From: Armatimonadota bacterium
GTDB taxonomy: Bacteria; Armatimonadota; Fimbriimonadia; Fimbriimonadales; Fimbriimonadaceae
Direction of reading: 5' to 3'
Assembly: GCA_023423495.1 (NCBI GenBank)
Contig: JAFAFM010000329.1
Location: 1-14,251, forward strand
Length of the DNA stretch: 14,251 bases
Below the pieces are notes generated by a model. It made no database searches. It was not told the origin of the DNA and was given only the letters and a program-made list of their open reading frames with translations. Below, piece after piece: positions 6,687-14,217 of the stretch (within the stretch, counting starts at the first letter, position 1; every line of letters starts with the position of its first letter). The position numbers were made by a program, and so were the translations under genes.

Positions 6687-7538
6687 ATGGCTTGTCACCT
6701 AATTGGCGCACATATACCCACTGGGAAAGGATTGTCATTCACGATTCGAGAAGCTGAAGCCATCGGCTGTACGGCCGTTCAAGTGTTTACATCCAGCCCA
6801 CAGCAGTGGCGCGCCCGGGAGGTGACCAACGAAATGGTCAGCACGTTCAGGGCCGCCTGCAAAGAAACGGGCATCGATGTTGTGGTCAGCCATGATAGTT
6901 ACCTTGTCAATCTTTGCGCTCCCACTGATGACATCCGAGAAAGGAGCGTGAATGGGCTCAAGGGGGAGTTGAGGCGCTGTCAGTAATATGGCATCCGGTG
7001 GGTGGTGTCGCATATCGGAGCACATAAGGGCTTTGGCGAAGACGCCACGATTCCGATCGCCGCGGAAAACGTCAGAGAAGTCCTCGCCGACACGGATGAA
7101 ACGATGTTATTAGCTGAGACTACTGCTGGCCAGGGGTCTTCGCTTTCATCCACCTTCGAAGGCATGGCAAAGCTGCTCGATGCATGCGGGGCTTCTGACC
7201 GTCTCGGAGTTTGCCTGGACACTTGCCACATCTTCGCGGCCGGTTATGACATCCGGACTGAAGAGACTTACGAGCGGACGATGGCTGAGTTTGATCGTCT
7301 GGTGGGATTTGACAAGCTGCGGGTGATTCACTGCAACGACAGCAAAAAAGGATTTAACTCGAGGGTCGACCGCCATGCCAACATCGGCGACGGGGAGATC
7401 GGCCTGACGGCCTTTAGGCTGTTGGTAAACGATCCGCGCTTCTTCGATATTCCGATTCTCATCGAGACGCCCAATGCGCCCCAGGGACACAAGAAGGACT
7501 TGGCAACTCTTTGGGGTCTATGTACGGACTTGGCCTGA
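6687..7538 (+). pseudogene. nfo: Endonuclease IV interrupted by one in-frame TAA (6984-6986)
   Basis: Endonuclease IV cuts the DNA backbone 5' of abasic sites in base-excision repair using three zinc ions. Ignoring codon 100 the frame gives 283 residues, against 285 in E. coli, with no gap or shift. All metal-site motifs are present: SHDSYL (His69), SHIGAH (His109), LLAETTAG (Glu144), GVCLDTCH (Asp178 and His181), VIHCNDSK, SRVDRH and ILIETPN. The only defect is TAA at codon 100, between RRCQ and YGIRWVVSH. The E. coli protein has, from memory, RCEQLG there, so the lost residue may be Gln, and CAA to TAA is one transition. The first fragment has only one metal ligand and the second lacks the N-terminal third, so neither should work alone. 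A GTG at 7002 could restart the second half. Everything else is well conserved, arguing for a very recent event, an error or readthrough. Its end overlaps the acyl-CoA dehydrogenase-like gene by 21 bases. Confidence 0.9.
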
Positions 7539-8603
7539 GCGGACCAACCGATTTAGAGTCGCTTCCATGATGGGCGTAGTTTGAGCGCTGACGGTGTATA
7601 CCAACGCTTCCCGGTAAATGCGTTGGGCTGGATGCTCGAGGGAATTCGCGGCCCCGCTAGACGCGGTGACAGCGGCATGAGCACAACGCACCGCCAGATC
7701 GATCGCCCACGCCCTAACTTTCAAGCGTTCGTCGGTCGTTACCTCTTCCCCGGAACCAAGCTGTGCCTTCGCCGTTGCCGCTCGGCAATCCTCCAGTTCG
7801 CGGTGCAATTCGTCAAGGGCATTTTTTAAGAAAGGCAATCCGCGTTTATCAGACGCGGATTTCAACACGTCCATTCCTGCCAATGCGCAGCCAATGGCAA
7901 AGTGGCCCTGGAGCGCGATGTTGATCAGGTCATTGTTGCGAATCCAATCTGCTTGGCGGATGAATGCCACGTCATTATCTGGCACGAACCAACCCTGAAA
8001 CTCCGCGCTCACCGTCATGGCGGTTTCCATCGCTGCCAACCTCATAGGTTCGGACACAGAAATGCTGCCTTTATCGGAGCGGTTTTCGAGAGGGACGACC
8101 GCGAACAGCGCCTCACCAGACTTCAAGGTCGCGCCCACGAGGAATTCAGGATAAAACGACCATCCCGTGATCCAAGGCACAGTGCCGCTTAGCTCATATC
8201 CACCGTCGACGGCTTTGGCCCGCATCATGGGCTCACCCGGACGTCGAAGTTGGCTAAACCCGATTCCAACCAGCTTCTCTCCGTTTGCCATATGCGGAAG
8301 ATATCGAAGCTTCAATCCTTCGTTTTCGGACTTGGACAGCATCGAGACGGCACTTTGGTGCTGAGTTTGCAGAAATGCCAGGGAGCCCGATGCACGAGCA
8401 ACTTCCTCCTGAAATGTTCGAAACTCACTCTCGGCCAGCCCTGGTCCCCCAAAAGACGCCGGCCGCTTGAGGGCCATCAATTCCAAGTTGCAGAGGCCAC
8501 GCAGCGCATCTCGGAGGGCTTCCGGGTCCCGATCTATCGCCTGCGCTTTCGGTCGAACATCCTCCTCCAAGTAGCGCAGCGCCGTTTGCAGGATGTCGCT
8601 CAC
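7518..8603 (-). CDS. Acyl-CoA dehydrogenase-like flavoprotein lacking the usual catalytic Glu
   Basis: 361 residues, with the order of the acyl-CoA dehydrogenase fold. An N-terminal helical domain contains LKRPASFGGPGL and a segment around ASGSLAFLQTQHQS. The middle beta domain includes VGIGFSQLRRPGEPMM, VDGGYELSGTVPWITGWSF and FAVVPLE. The C-terminal helical domain ends SLEHPAQRIYREALVYTVSAQT. The family oxidises acyl-CoA at C2-C3 using FAD. In the medium-chain enzymes the base is a Glu in Y-E-G-T near the C-terminus; the aligned stretch here is VSAQT, giving Ala at about 340. The alternative Glu site on the earlier helix also shows no obvious Glu (NNDLINIALQG). It may thus act on another substrate or by another mechanism. 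It starts with GTG one base after the glyS stop, with no ribosome site, implying coupled translation. It ends in TAG inside the nfo reading frame. Confidence 0.85.
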   Translation of the reverse strand: MSDILQTALRYLEEDVRPKAQAIDRDPEALRDALRGLCNLELMALKRPASFGGPGLAESEFRTFQEEVARASGSLAFLQTQHQSAVSMLSKSENEGLKLRYLPHMANGEKLVGIGFSQLRRPGEPMMRAKAVDGGYELSGTVPWITGWSFYPEFLVGATLKSGEALFAVVPLENRSDKGSISVSEPMRLAAMETAMTVSAEFQGWFVPDNDVAFIRQADWIRNNDLINIALQGHFAIGCALAGMDVLKSASDKRGLPFLKNALDELHRELEDCRAATAKAQLGSGEEVTTDERLKVRAWAIDLAVRCAHAAVTASSGAANSLEHPAQRIYREALVYTVSAQTTPIMEATLNRLVRSGQVRT

Positions 8604-8604
8604 G

Positions 8605-10731
8605 TTACAGGACCCCGTTCGCAGAAGGCTCTTCTACTCGCCCTTCAAACACCAGTTTGGAGAAGTCACCGGCGACCAAGAGGTGCTGGGCGCACGCATT
8701 CATCAGGCTTAGCCGCGCGAACCGCACGTGTGATTCGTCTGCCATCACCATGGTCGTTTCGAAGAACTCGTTGATCGGTCGCTCCATCACTCGTAGAAGG
8801 CTGATCACATCCTCGTAGCGCTCTTCGTCGCGAGCCTTGAACAGAGCATCTTCGCGCACTTTCAACGCTTGAAGGAGGGCAAATCCGGATTCTGATTGGA
8901 GGTCATCCGAGTTGATTGCTTTCAACGGCTCTTCCTCTGCAAACTCGACCTCTTTGCGGCGGGCGGCCGCCACGATATTGATGGGCCTCGTCGCGGTTTG
9001 AACAAAGAGCGCCTCGCGGCTTAGAATCTCCATGCACTTGATTCGCATCCTGACCCGTCGAGGCATCGAGTTGTCCTGCGGCTCGTTATCGATCAAAGCC
9101 GCACTGAGAATGTCGTGACGCACATTCGAAAGCATGGATTCGTACCGAGATGCAAAGATGGAAGCCAGAGCCGGTTGAGCCTTTGCTTCGTCCAGTTCGA
9201 CCCCTTGCTCGCGATACAGCTCGATCGCATAAGACATGAGGTCCGCGTAGGATGGAATGGCTTGTCGCCACATCAAAGCGGCGTCGATCAAAGTCGTTGC
9301 CGCGCGACGCAATCCATACGGATCGCTTGAGCCTGAAGGTTCCAGTCCCAGGCCGAGGTAGCCTGCCAGCTTATCGATCTGATCCGCCATCGCGACCCGA
9401 ACAGCCGTTTTGGCGCCGTCCGAATTGATGTTCTGGTTCTTGCTCAGGTCGTAGTGAGAGGCAATTGCCCAAGCAACGTCTTCCAGCATTCCTTCGCCAC
9501 GTGCATATTCGCTGCCGACGACGCCTTGCAAAGATGGGAGTTCGCTTACCAATCCCGTCGCCAAGTCAGCCTTGCAGTAAAGTCCAGCGGTGCGAGCAAG
9601 CACCACCTCCTCCTTTTCTCCGCCCGTAGCCTCACAGATTCGCGCGGCCAGCTTGCTGAGCCGGTCGGCTCGCATCCGGACGTTCCCGAGCTTTTCCTGG
9701 AACACGATGGTGCTCGTTCGCTCCAGGAAGTCATCCATCGAGTGCTTTCGATCCTCGTTGTAAAAGAACCGGGCGTCGTTAAACCGTGCGTTGAGCACCC
9801 ACTGATTACCGATCCGTACAGTGTCGTCCTCGCCCGAGTTTCGGATAAACACAAACCGATTGGTTAACTTGCCATCACCATCCTGAACCGGGAACATCTT
9901 CTCGTGTTTCGCCATCGCGGTGATGAGCACCGGGCGCGGCAATTCCAGGTACTCCGGCAAGAATTCACCCTGAACGGCAGACGGCCATTCCGTCAGATAA
10001 ACGTTCTCTTGAAGCAGAGTCTCAGTGAGAAGCGGTTGCCCATCGGCGACGGAGCGCGCCTCGGTCCGAATCAATTCCTCTCGAACCTCCGGATCAGGCT
10101 CGACTTTCCGCATTCGAAGGCCACTGACAAGCTCTTGCAGGCTGTCTGCTTTGAATGCTTCGGGCGCGTAGAAACGATGACCTCGGGAGGTATTCCCCGC
10201 CTCCACGCCTTCTAAAGAAAATGGCACCACTTCTCCGCCGATCGTTGCCAAAATCCACCGTACCGGCCTTGCAAATCGCATACGCCCCGAACCCCAACGC
10301 ATGGTCTTTTCGAAGCTTAGTGCTTTGATTGCACTCGGCAGCGCATGAGCAAGGACATCCTTCGCGCTCTTCCCTTCAACCAGCTTGTCGACCCAAATGT
10401 ACTTGTCGTCCTTTCGGACGCTGCTGACCTCAACGCCGTTGGACCGGCAAAAGCCTTCTAGCGCCTTAGTTGGATTTCCTTCAGAGTCAAACGCGGCTTG
10501 AATCGCCGGGCCGCGCATTTCTTTCCGCTCGTCCGGCTGCCGGTCGATTACTCCAGCCACCGATACAATCAGGCGACGTGGGGTTCCAAGAGCTGTAGCT
10601 TTGAATCCTGATTCAAGCAGCTTGGCGTCTTCCATGGCGTCAACGACGGCATTTTTCAGGCCTTCAAATGCATCGGCCACCGACGTGGCCGGCAATTCCT
10701 CACATCCCAACTCGAGCAGAAGCTCCGGCAT
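8605..10731 (-). CDS. glyS: Glycyl-tRNA synthetase beta subunit
   Basis: 708 residues, near the usual length of about 690. It is the large subunit of the bacterial alpha2-beta2 glycyl-tRNA synthetase, supplying tRNA recognition; the catalytic alpha subunit (GlyQ) is not in this window. Family landmarks are the N-terminus MPELLLELGCEELPA, the RFARPVRWI segment, AKHEKMFPVQDGDGKLTNRFVFI, the run NARFNDARFFYNEDRK with FQEKLGNVRMRADRL, and the HD-type region with AMADQIDKLAGYLG and SSDPYGLRRAA. The C-terminal part is the helical anticodon-binding region. The ATG lies 25 bases after the nanE-nanK fusion stop and 9 bases after a TAAACT hexamer, so it may have its own promoter besides readthrough from upstream. 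The stop TAA is followed after one base by the next gene. Confidence 0.96.
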   Translation of the reverse strand: MPELLLELGCEELPATSVADAFEGLKNAVVDAMEDAKLLESGFKATALGTPRRLIVSVAGVIDRQPDERKEMRGPAIQAAFDSEGNPTKALEGFCRSNGVEVSSVRKDDKYIWVDKLVEGKSAKDVLAHALPSAIKALSFEKTMRWGSGRMRFARPVRWILATIGGEVVPFSLEGVEAGNTSRGHRFYAPEAFKADSLQELVSGLRMRKVEPDPEVREELIRTEARSVADGQPLLTETLLQENVYLTEWPSAVQGEFLPEYLELPRPVLITAMAKHEKMFPVQDGDGKLTNRFVFIRNSGEDDTVRIGNQWVLNARFNDARFFYNEDRKHSMDDFLERTSTIVFQEKLGNVRMRADRLSKLAARICEATGGEKEEVVLARTAGLYCKADLATGLVSELPSLQGVVGSEYARGEGMLEDVAWAIASHYDLSKNQNINSDGAKTAVRVAMADQIDKLAGYLGLGLEPSGSSDPYGLRRAATTLIDAALMWRQAIPSYADLMSYAIELYREQGVELDEAKAQPALASIFASRYESMLSNVRHDILSAALIDNEPQDNSMPRRVRMRIKCMEILSREALFVQTATRPINIVAAARRKEVEFAEEEPLKAINSDDLQSESGFALLQALKVREDALFKARDEERYEDVISLLRVMERPINEFFETTMVMADESHVRFARLSLMNACAQHLLVAGDFSKLVFEGRVEEPSANGVL

Positions 10732-10740
10732 AGGGGAGTG

Positions 10741-10746
10741 AGTTTA
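10741..10746 (-). promoter_or_regulatory. -10-like TAAACT 9 bases before glyS ATG
   Basis: On the minus strand TAAACT is followed by CACTCCCCT and the ATG at 10731. It lies in the 25-base gap after the upstream gene. No purine-rich ribosome site is present. Confidence 0.4.
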
Positions 10747-10756
10747 CTCGCGACCG

Positions 10757-12175
10757 CTACCGGGGCGGGAAAAGCACCAGAGCGGCCGCTCCGTACAGAC
10801 CAGCATCGACACCGAATGGACTTGGTATCGCCCCGCCCCGTTCGACATCCGGTAGCAACCAATCGCTGAGCCCAACCGATCCTCCCACAACAACTTCATC
10901 CGGGAAATACAAATTCCGGATTGCGAAGAGAGCATCATGCAGAGCGGATCGCGCGATGCTCATCTCCTTCTCGCCTGGATTTGAGGTCAAATTGATTCCA
11001 CCCAGCACAGATTCGAACGTGCCGTTTGCCGTCCAAAGGTCATTCAGCCTGGGATATTCGCCGCGTCGGCCCGCCCAGATTTTTCCGTCTTGCACAAACC
11101 CGCACCCCACCCCCGTACCAAGGGCGATGGTCGCCACCCGCTTTCCCGCGAATTGGGGGAGGCAGGCATGACCCCAGGCCGTCGCATGGCCGTCTCCATG
11201 GGCCGAAGTCGGCAAACCCAGCGTGGACTCCGAAAATGCGATTCCCACATGGTCTGGCATTAAGTGGGATTTCGCCGTCCAGCAGATTCCGGTAGCCGGG
11301 TCGACGATTCCCCCGGTGCTCACGCCGAGGGCTTCCACTCGAAATCGCTCGGCTATGCTGCGAATCCACTCCAGGCGTTCTTCGCGAGTTTTGGGGTTCG
11401 GCACGCGGTCCGACTCCAGCAACTCCCACGCGGAGTTAAAGCGGCCAAATCTTAACCATGTCCCGCCAATATCGACGGCCCCAACGTCGCCGTTGAACGG
11501 TGCCCTTGGCTTCAGAGAGCGAGTTTGCTTAACTGGGTCGTTGATGGCGCCGCCAACAACAACCGCCGCCGCGCCAATACGGAGCGCACTTTCGACTTGC
11601 CACCGCTCGTAGTATCGGCCTTCGGCAATAGCTGGCACGCCGTGAGCAAGGCATTCTCGAAGCAGATCGAGGTCTGGACCTTCTGTTGCCGGCCGGGCAT
11701 CCGTATAGCCACCAAGCGTCGTTCCCACAAGGTCCGCCCCAGCTTCGACGGCATACCGGGCGCTTACCTCGCAATCGCAGTCCGCCATCGCCAGCCGTCC
11801 GTTGGCATGGATTAGGGCAACCAGATCCTTCAGATTCTCGCCATTTGGTCGGCGGCGTGGCGTTCCATCCAGAGCGATCACCTCACATCCGGTATCGATA
11901 AGCGCATTTACTTCAGCGCCTGTCGGCGTAATGTAGATGTCACTTCCTGGGTAGCTTCTTTTTATCAAACCGATGACCGGCTTACGGGTTGCCGCTCGAA
12001 TGACTCGTATGTTTTCCAAACCCTGCAAACGGAGGATTTGGACACCTTCTTGAATGGAAGCTTCAGCAAGCTTCAGCAAGATTTCGGGATGGTCAACCGG
12101 TGATCCTTCGCTAGCTTGAACCGAGGCGATTAGCCGACACTCGCGGAGCTTCCCCAAAAACGCCTCAAGAGTCAT
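10757..12175 (-). CDS. nanEK: Bifunctional ManNAc-6-phosphate epimerase / ROK-family ManNAc kinase (NanE-NanK fusion)
   Basis: 472 residues in two domains. Residues 1-220 are a NanE-type TIM-barrel epimerase (ManNAc-6-P to GlcNAc-6-P): LIASVQASEG, VIGLIKRSYPGSDIYITPT with Lys72, EVIALDGTPRRRP, GTTLGGYTDA, and AIAEGRYYERWQVESAL with Glu185. The Lys and Glu match the catalytic pair known for the family. Residues 229-472 are an ROK-type sugar kinase: AVDIGGTWLRFG phosphate loop, LGVSTGGIVDPATG, and ALGTGVGCGFVQDG. The two activities are consecutive in sialic acid and ManNAc use, so the fusion makes sense, and NanE/NanK fusions are known in some bacteria. The kinase lacks the ROK zinc motif (C-x-C-G-x-x-G-C): the region after GRRGEYPR has no cysteines, so its sugar is uncertain. 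No sialate lyase or transporter is nearby. The start follows TAAACT by 7 bases. Confidence 0.88.
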   Translation of the reverse strand: MTLEAFLGKLRECRLIASVQASEGSPVDHPEILLKLAEASIQEGVQILRLQGLENIRVIRAATRKPVIGLIKRSYPGSDIYITPTGAEVNALIDTGCEVIALDGTPRRRPNGENLKDLVALIHANGRLAMADCDCEVSARYAVEAGADLVGTTLGGYTDARPATEGPDLDLLRECLAHGVPAIAEGRYYERWQVESALRIGAAAVVVGGAINDPVKQTRSLKPRAPFNGDVGAVDIGGTWLRFGRFNSAWELLESDRVPNPKTREERLEWIRSIAERFRVEALGVSTGGIVDPATGICWTAKSHLMPDHVGIAFSESTLGLPTSAHGDGHATAWGHACLPQFAGKRVATIALGTGVGCGFVQDGKIWAGRRGEYPRLNDLWTANGTFESVLGGINLTSNPGEKEMSIARSALHDALFAIRNLYFPDEVVVGGSVGLSDWLLPDVERGGAIPSPFGVDAGLYGAAALVLFPPR

Positions 12176-12182
12176 CGTGGCC

Positions 12183-12188
12183 AGTTTA
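12183..12188 (-). promoter_or_regulatory. -10-like TAAACT 7 bases before nanE-nanK fusion ATG
   Basis: On the minus strand TAAACT is followed by GGCCACG and the ATG at 12175. Only 4 bases separate it from the opposite-strand hexamer at 12193. Confidence 0.5.
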
Positions 12189-12192
12189 CGCC

Positions 12193-12198
12193 CATACT
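12193..12198 (+). promoter_or_regulatory. -10-like CATACT before glycosyltransferase start
   Basis: CATACT is followed after 7 bases by TTG 12206. If it is the -10, the GTG at 12200 would lie upstream of the transcript, which favours the TTG as the true start. Confidence 0.4.
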
Positions 12199-12205
12199 AG
12201 TGGCG

Positions 12206-13159
12206 TTGACTGCCGTCCATTTGATCAATCCGATGCGAAACCCGGCCGGGGGTAGTGAACACCGGACGCTGAGCTTGTTCGAACTTTTAGCTCACGAAGG
12301 GGAAGTCAACATATGGTCCGAGGAACCACCCCATCCGAGCTTCGCCGGACTCGCGCCAATCAAGCACATCGGACCAAATAGCCGTTTTCCGCAAGGCGGC
12401 GTCTTGGTGTTCATCGGAACGTACTTCTCCATCGGAAGCTGGATTCAAATGGCAAATCCCGCTCGGATGATTTTGGTCCACAACTTGGATCAGCCGGAAA
12501 GACTGCGGTCCGTTTACTCCGTGCTTGGCCGCGCCACCGGGCGACCCGTCGAAATCGTGTACGCCAGTTCCAAGATTGCAGCCCAGACCCCCGATTTGCC
12601 CGGACGCGTAGAAGCATCCCCGATTGCAATCGACAGTTTTAGCTGTTCACGGCATACCGATCGCTTCGTTGTCGGACGGCTGAGCCGCGACGTTCCGGAA
12701 AAGCATCATCCCGAAGATCCAGCTCTCTACGAATCTCTGATTGAGGATGGAATCTCGGTAAAGGTCATGGGCGGCACGACGCTCTCTCGCGAGGTCGAGG
12801 AGTTGAACGTCCTGCCGGAAAATGCGGTGTCGGCGCCTGACTTTTTATGCAGCTTGGACTGCTTTGTCTACCGGACTCACCCAGCATGGCTGGAAGCATT
12901 TGGCAGGGTGATCCCAGAGGCCATGGCCAGTTCCTTGGCGATCGTCGCGGAGCCGAGGCACGGATATGCCGAGATACTCCGGCACGGTCATGACGTTTTG
13001 TTCGCCTCCACAACCAGCGAATTTCAAGACGCTATCGTTCGTCTGCGGGATGATGTAGAACTGCGTCGTCGGCTTGGAGCGAACGCCCGACAAACCGTAG
13101 AGAAACTGTACGGGCCCGAGTACGCCCGGTCCATTTCAGCCTTCTACTACAGCGGCTGA
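12206..13159 (+). CDS. GT4-type glycosyltransferase
   Basis: About 317 residues from TTG 12206; GTG 12200 would add two residues. I prefer the TTG because of the CATACT hexamer 7 bases upstream. It has the two-Rossmann GT-B layout of glycosyltransferase family 4. The N-terminal half holds HLINPMRNPAGGSEHRT near the start, an acceptor-side glycine loop, and MILVHNLDQPER. The C-terminal half begins about FVVGRLSRDVPEKHHPED, the usual opening of the nucleotide-sugar domain, and carries the E-x7-E motif LEAFGRVIPEAMA. DVELRRRLGANARQTVEKLYG closes it. It is probably cytoplasmic or membrane-associated and builds a surface glycan; donor and acceptor cannot be read from sequence. It is divergent from the nanE-nanK fusion. 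No terminator separates it from malate dehydrogenase, 81 bases on. Confidence 0.85.
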   Translation: MTAVHLINPMRNPAGGSEHRTLSLFELLAHEGEVNIWSEEPPHPSFAGLAPIKHIGPNSRFPQGGVLVFIGTYFSIGSWIQMANPARMILVHNLDQPERLRSVYSVLGRATGRPVEIVYASSKIAAQTPDLPGRVEASPIAIDSFSCSRHTDRFVVGRLSRDVPEKHHPEDPALYESLIEDGISVKVMGGTTLSREVEELNVLPENAVSAPDFLCSLDCFVYRTHPAWLEAFGRVIPEAMASSLAIVAEPRHGYAEILRHGHDVLFASTTSEFQDAIVRLRDDVELRRRLGANARQTVEKLYGPEYARSISAFYYSG

Positions 13160-13186
13160 CCGGCCCACGGCTATCAACCTGCCTGC

Positions 13187-13192
13187 CATAAT
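13187..13192 (+). promoter_or_regulatory. Possible -10 (CATAAT) of malate dehydrogenase
   Basis: CATAAT lies 48 bases before the ATG at 13241, leaving a leader of about 42 bases. The leader contains two CCGGCC copies (13202-13207, 13211-13216) that could form a small hairpin. A weak GAGA is the only candidate ribosome site. No good -35 is seen. Confidence 0.35.
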
Positions 13193-13240
13193 CAGGGGAA
13201 ACCGGCCATCCCGGCCAGTGAAACGAGAACTCAAAACATC

Positions 13241-14164
13241 ATGAAAGTAGCGATTATTGGAGGGGGCGGACGCGTCGGTTCGGACGCCGCATTTGTACTG
13301 CAGTTGGGCGGCATTGTGAGGGAGATCGCCCTCGTGGACATGAATGGGGACATGGCTGCCGGCGAGGCCCTAGACTTGCGCCACGGCGCGGCTCTCACGG
13401 CGAACCAAAAGTTCACCAGTTCTGCCGACTACGATGTCGTGAACGGTAGCGACTGCGTGGTCATTACCGCTGGCCTGCGACGTAAGCCCGACGAAAGCCG
13501 CTTGGAACTGATCAATCGAAATGTGGGCCTCTTCAAGGGCATCTTGGACTCTTTAAAGGGCGTCAAGCTGAACGATGGCGCAACCATCGTCGTCGTCTCC
13601 AACCCTGTGGACATCCTGACCCATCTGGCGGCTCAAAGCGGCATAGTGCCGCAGGCTCAGGTGCTGGGCCTCGGGACAGTGCTCGACACTTGCCGCTTCC
13701 GATCGCTCCTTGCTGACCACTTCAATGTCAATGCGCTCGACGTCAAGGCTCTGATCTTGGGTGAGCACGGCGACTCAATGGTGCCGATTTTCAGTTCCGC
13801 AACCATCGGTGGCGTTCCGCTTACTTCCGTTCCAAACTACGAGGCCGAGGTACAGGGAGTCTTCGAATTCACCCGCAAATCCGGCGCCGAAGTAATCCGG
13901 CTGAAGGGTGGCGCGGGGCGAGCCGTCGGCGTGTCGATCGGCGAAGTAGTCCATGCAATCGCTTTGAACAGCGAAGCTGTATTGCCGGTTTCCACGCTGC
14001 AAACAGGCAAGCTTGGCATCAGCGACATTTCGCTGTCGTTGCCAACCAAGGTCGGGCGTCGCGGAGCGGTAGAAGTACTCGAACCGGCCGTGAATGACAA
14101 GGAGCGCGAGGGTCTCGCCGCTTCTGCTCAGAGCCTCAAAGATGTTCTAGCCCAGATTTCGTAA
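13241..14164 (+). CDS. mdh: Malate dehydrogenase (LDH-like type)
   Basis: 307 residues of the NAD-dependent lactate/malate dehydrogenase family, which interconverts malate and oxaloacetate in the citric acid cycle. The Rossmann opening is VAIIGGGGRVGSD (3-15) and Asp33 (LVDM) at the end of strand 2 indicates NAD rather than NADP. The substrate loop reads TAGLRRKPDESR: Arg81 takes the place of the LDH specificity Gln102, which marks malate/oxaloacetate specificity. Catalytic Asp149 and substrate Arg152 lie in GTVLDTCRF, and His176 in GEHGDS. The loop is mixed: Arg at the specificity position, but E-S-R where LDHs have E-T-R and MDHs usually M-T/S-R. A terminator follows directly. It probably has its own promoter at 13187. 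Confidence 0.92.
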   Translation: MKVAIIGGGGRVGSDAAFVLQLGGIVREIALVDMNGDMAAGEALDLRHGAALTANQKFTSSADYDVVNGSDCVVITAGLRRKPDESRLELINRNVGLFKGILDSLKGVKLNDGATIVVVSNPVDILTHLAAQSGIVPQAQVLGLGTVLDTCRFRSLLADHFNVNALDVKALILGEHGDSMVPIFSSATIGGVPLTSVPNYEAEVQGVFEFTRKSGAEVIRLKGGAGRAVGVSIGEVVHAIALNSEAVLPVSTLQTGKLGISDISLSLPTKVGRRGAVEVLEPAVNDKEREGLAASAQSLKDVLAQIS

Positions 14165-14172
14165 ACCCAACC

Positions 14173-14217
14173 GCCGCCAAGTTTTTCCATTTCATTGAAG
14201 GACTTGGCGGCTTTTTT
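14173..14217 (+). terminator. Rho-independent terminator of malate dehydrogenase
   Basis: GCCGCCAAGT (14173-14182) pairs perfectly with ACTTGGCGGC (14202-14211). The stem extends five more pairs inward, two of them G-U, leaving a 9-base loop. Six T residues (14212-14217) follow directly. It begins 8 bases after the stop codon and is the clearest terminator in the window. Confidence 0.93.

Noticed and set aside
12061..12080. Exact tandem repeat of CTTCAGCAAG (two copies)
   Set aside because: It lies inside the epimerase coding region, encodes a normal helix (LLKLAEA) and has only two units.
13202..13216. Duplicated CCGGCC in the mdh leader as a riboswitch
   Set aside because: It can form only a 4-pair hairpin, with no larger fold; too small to support more than a note.
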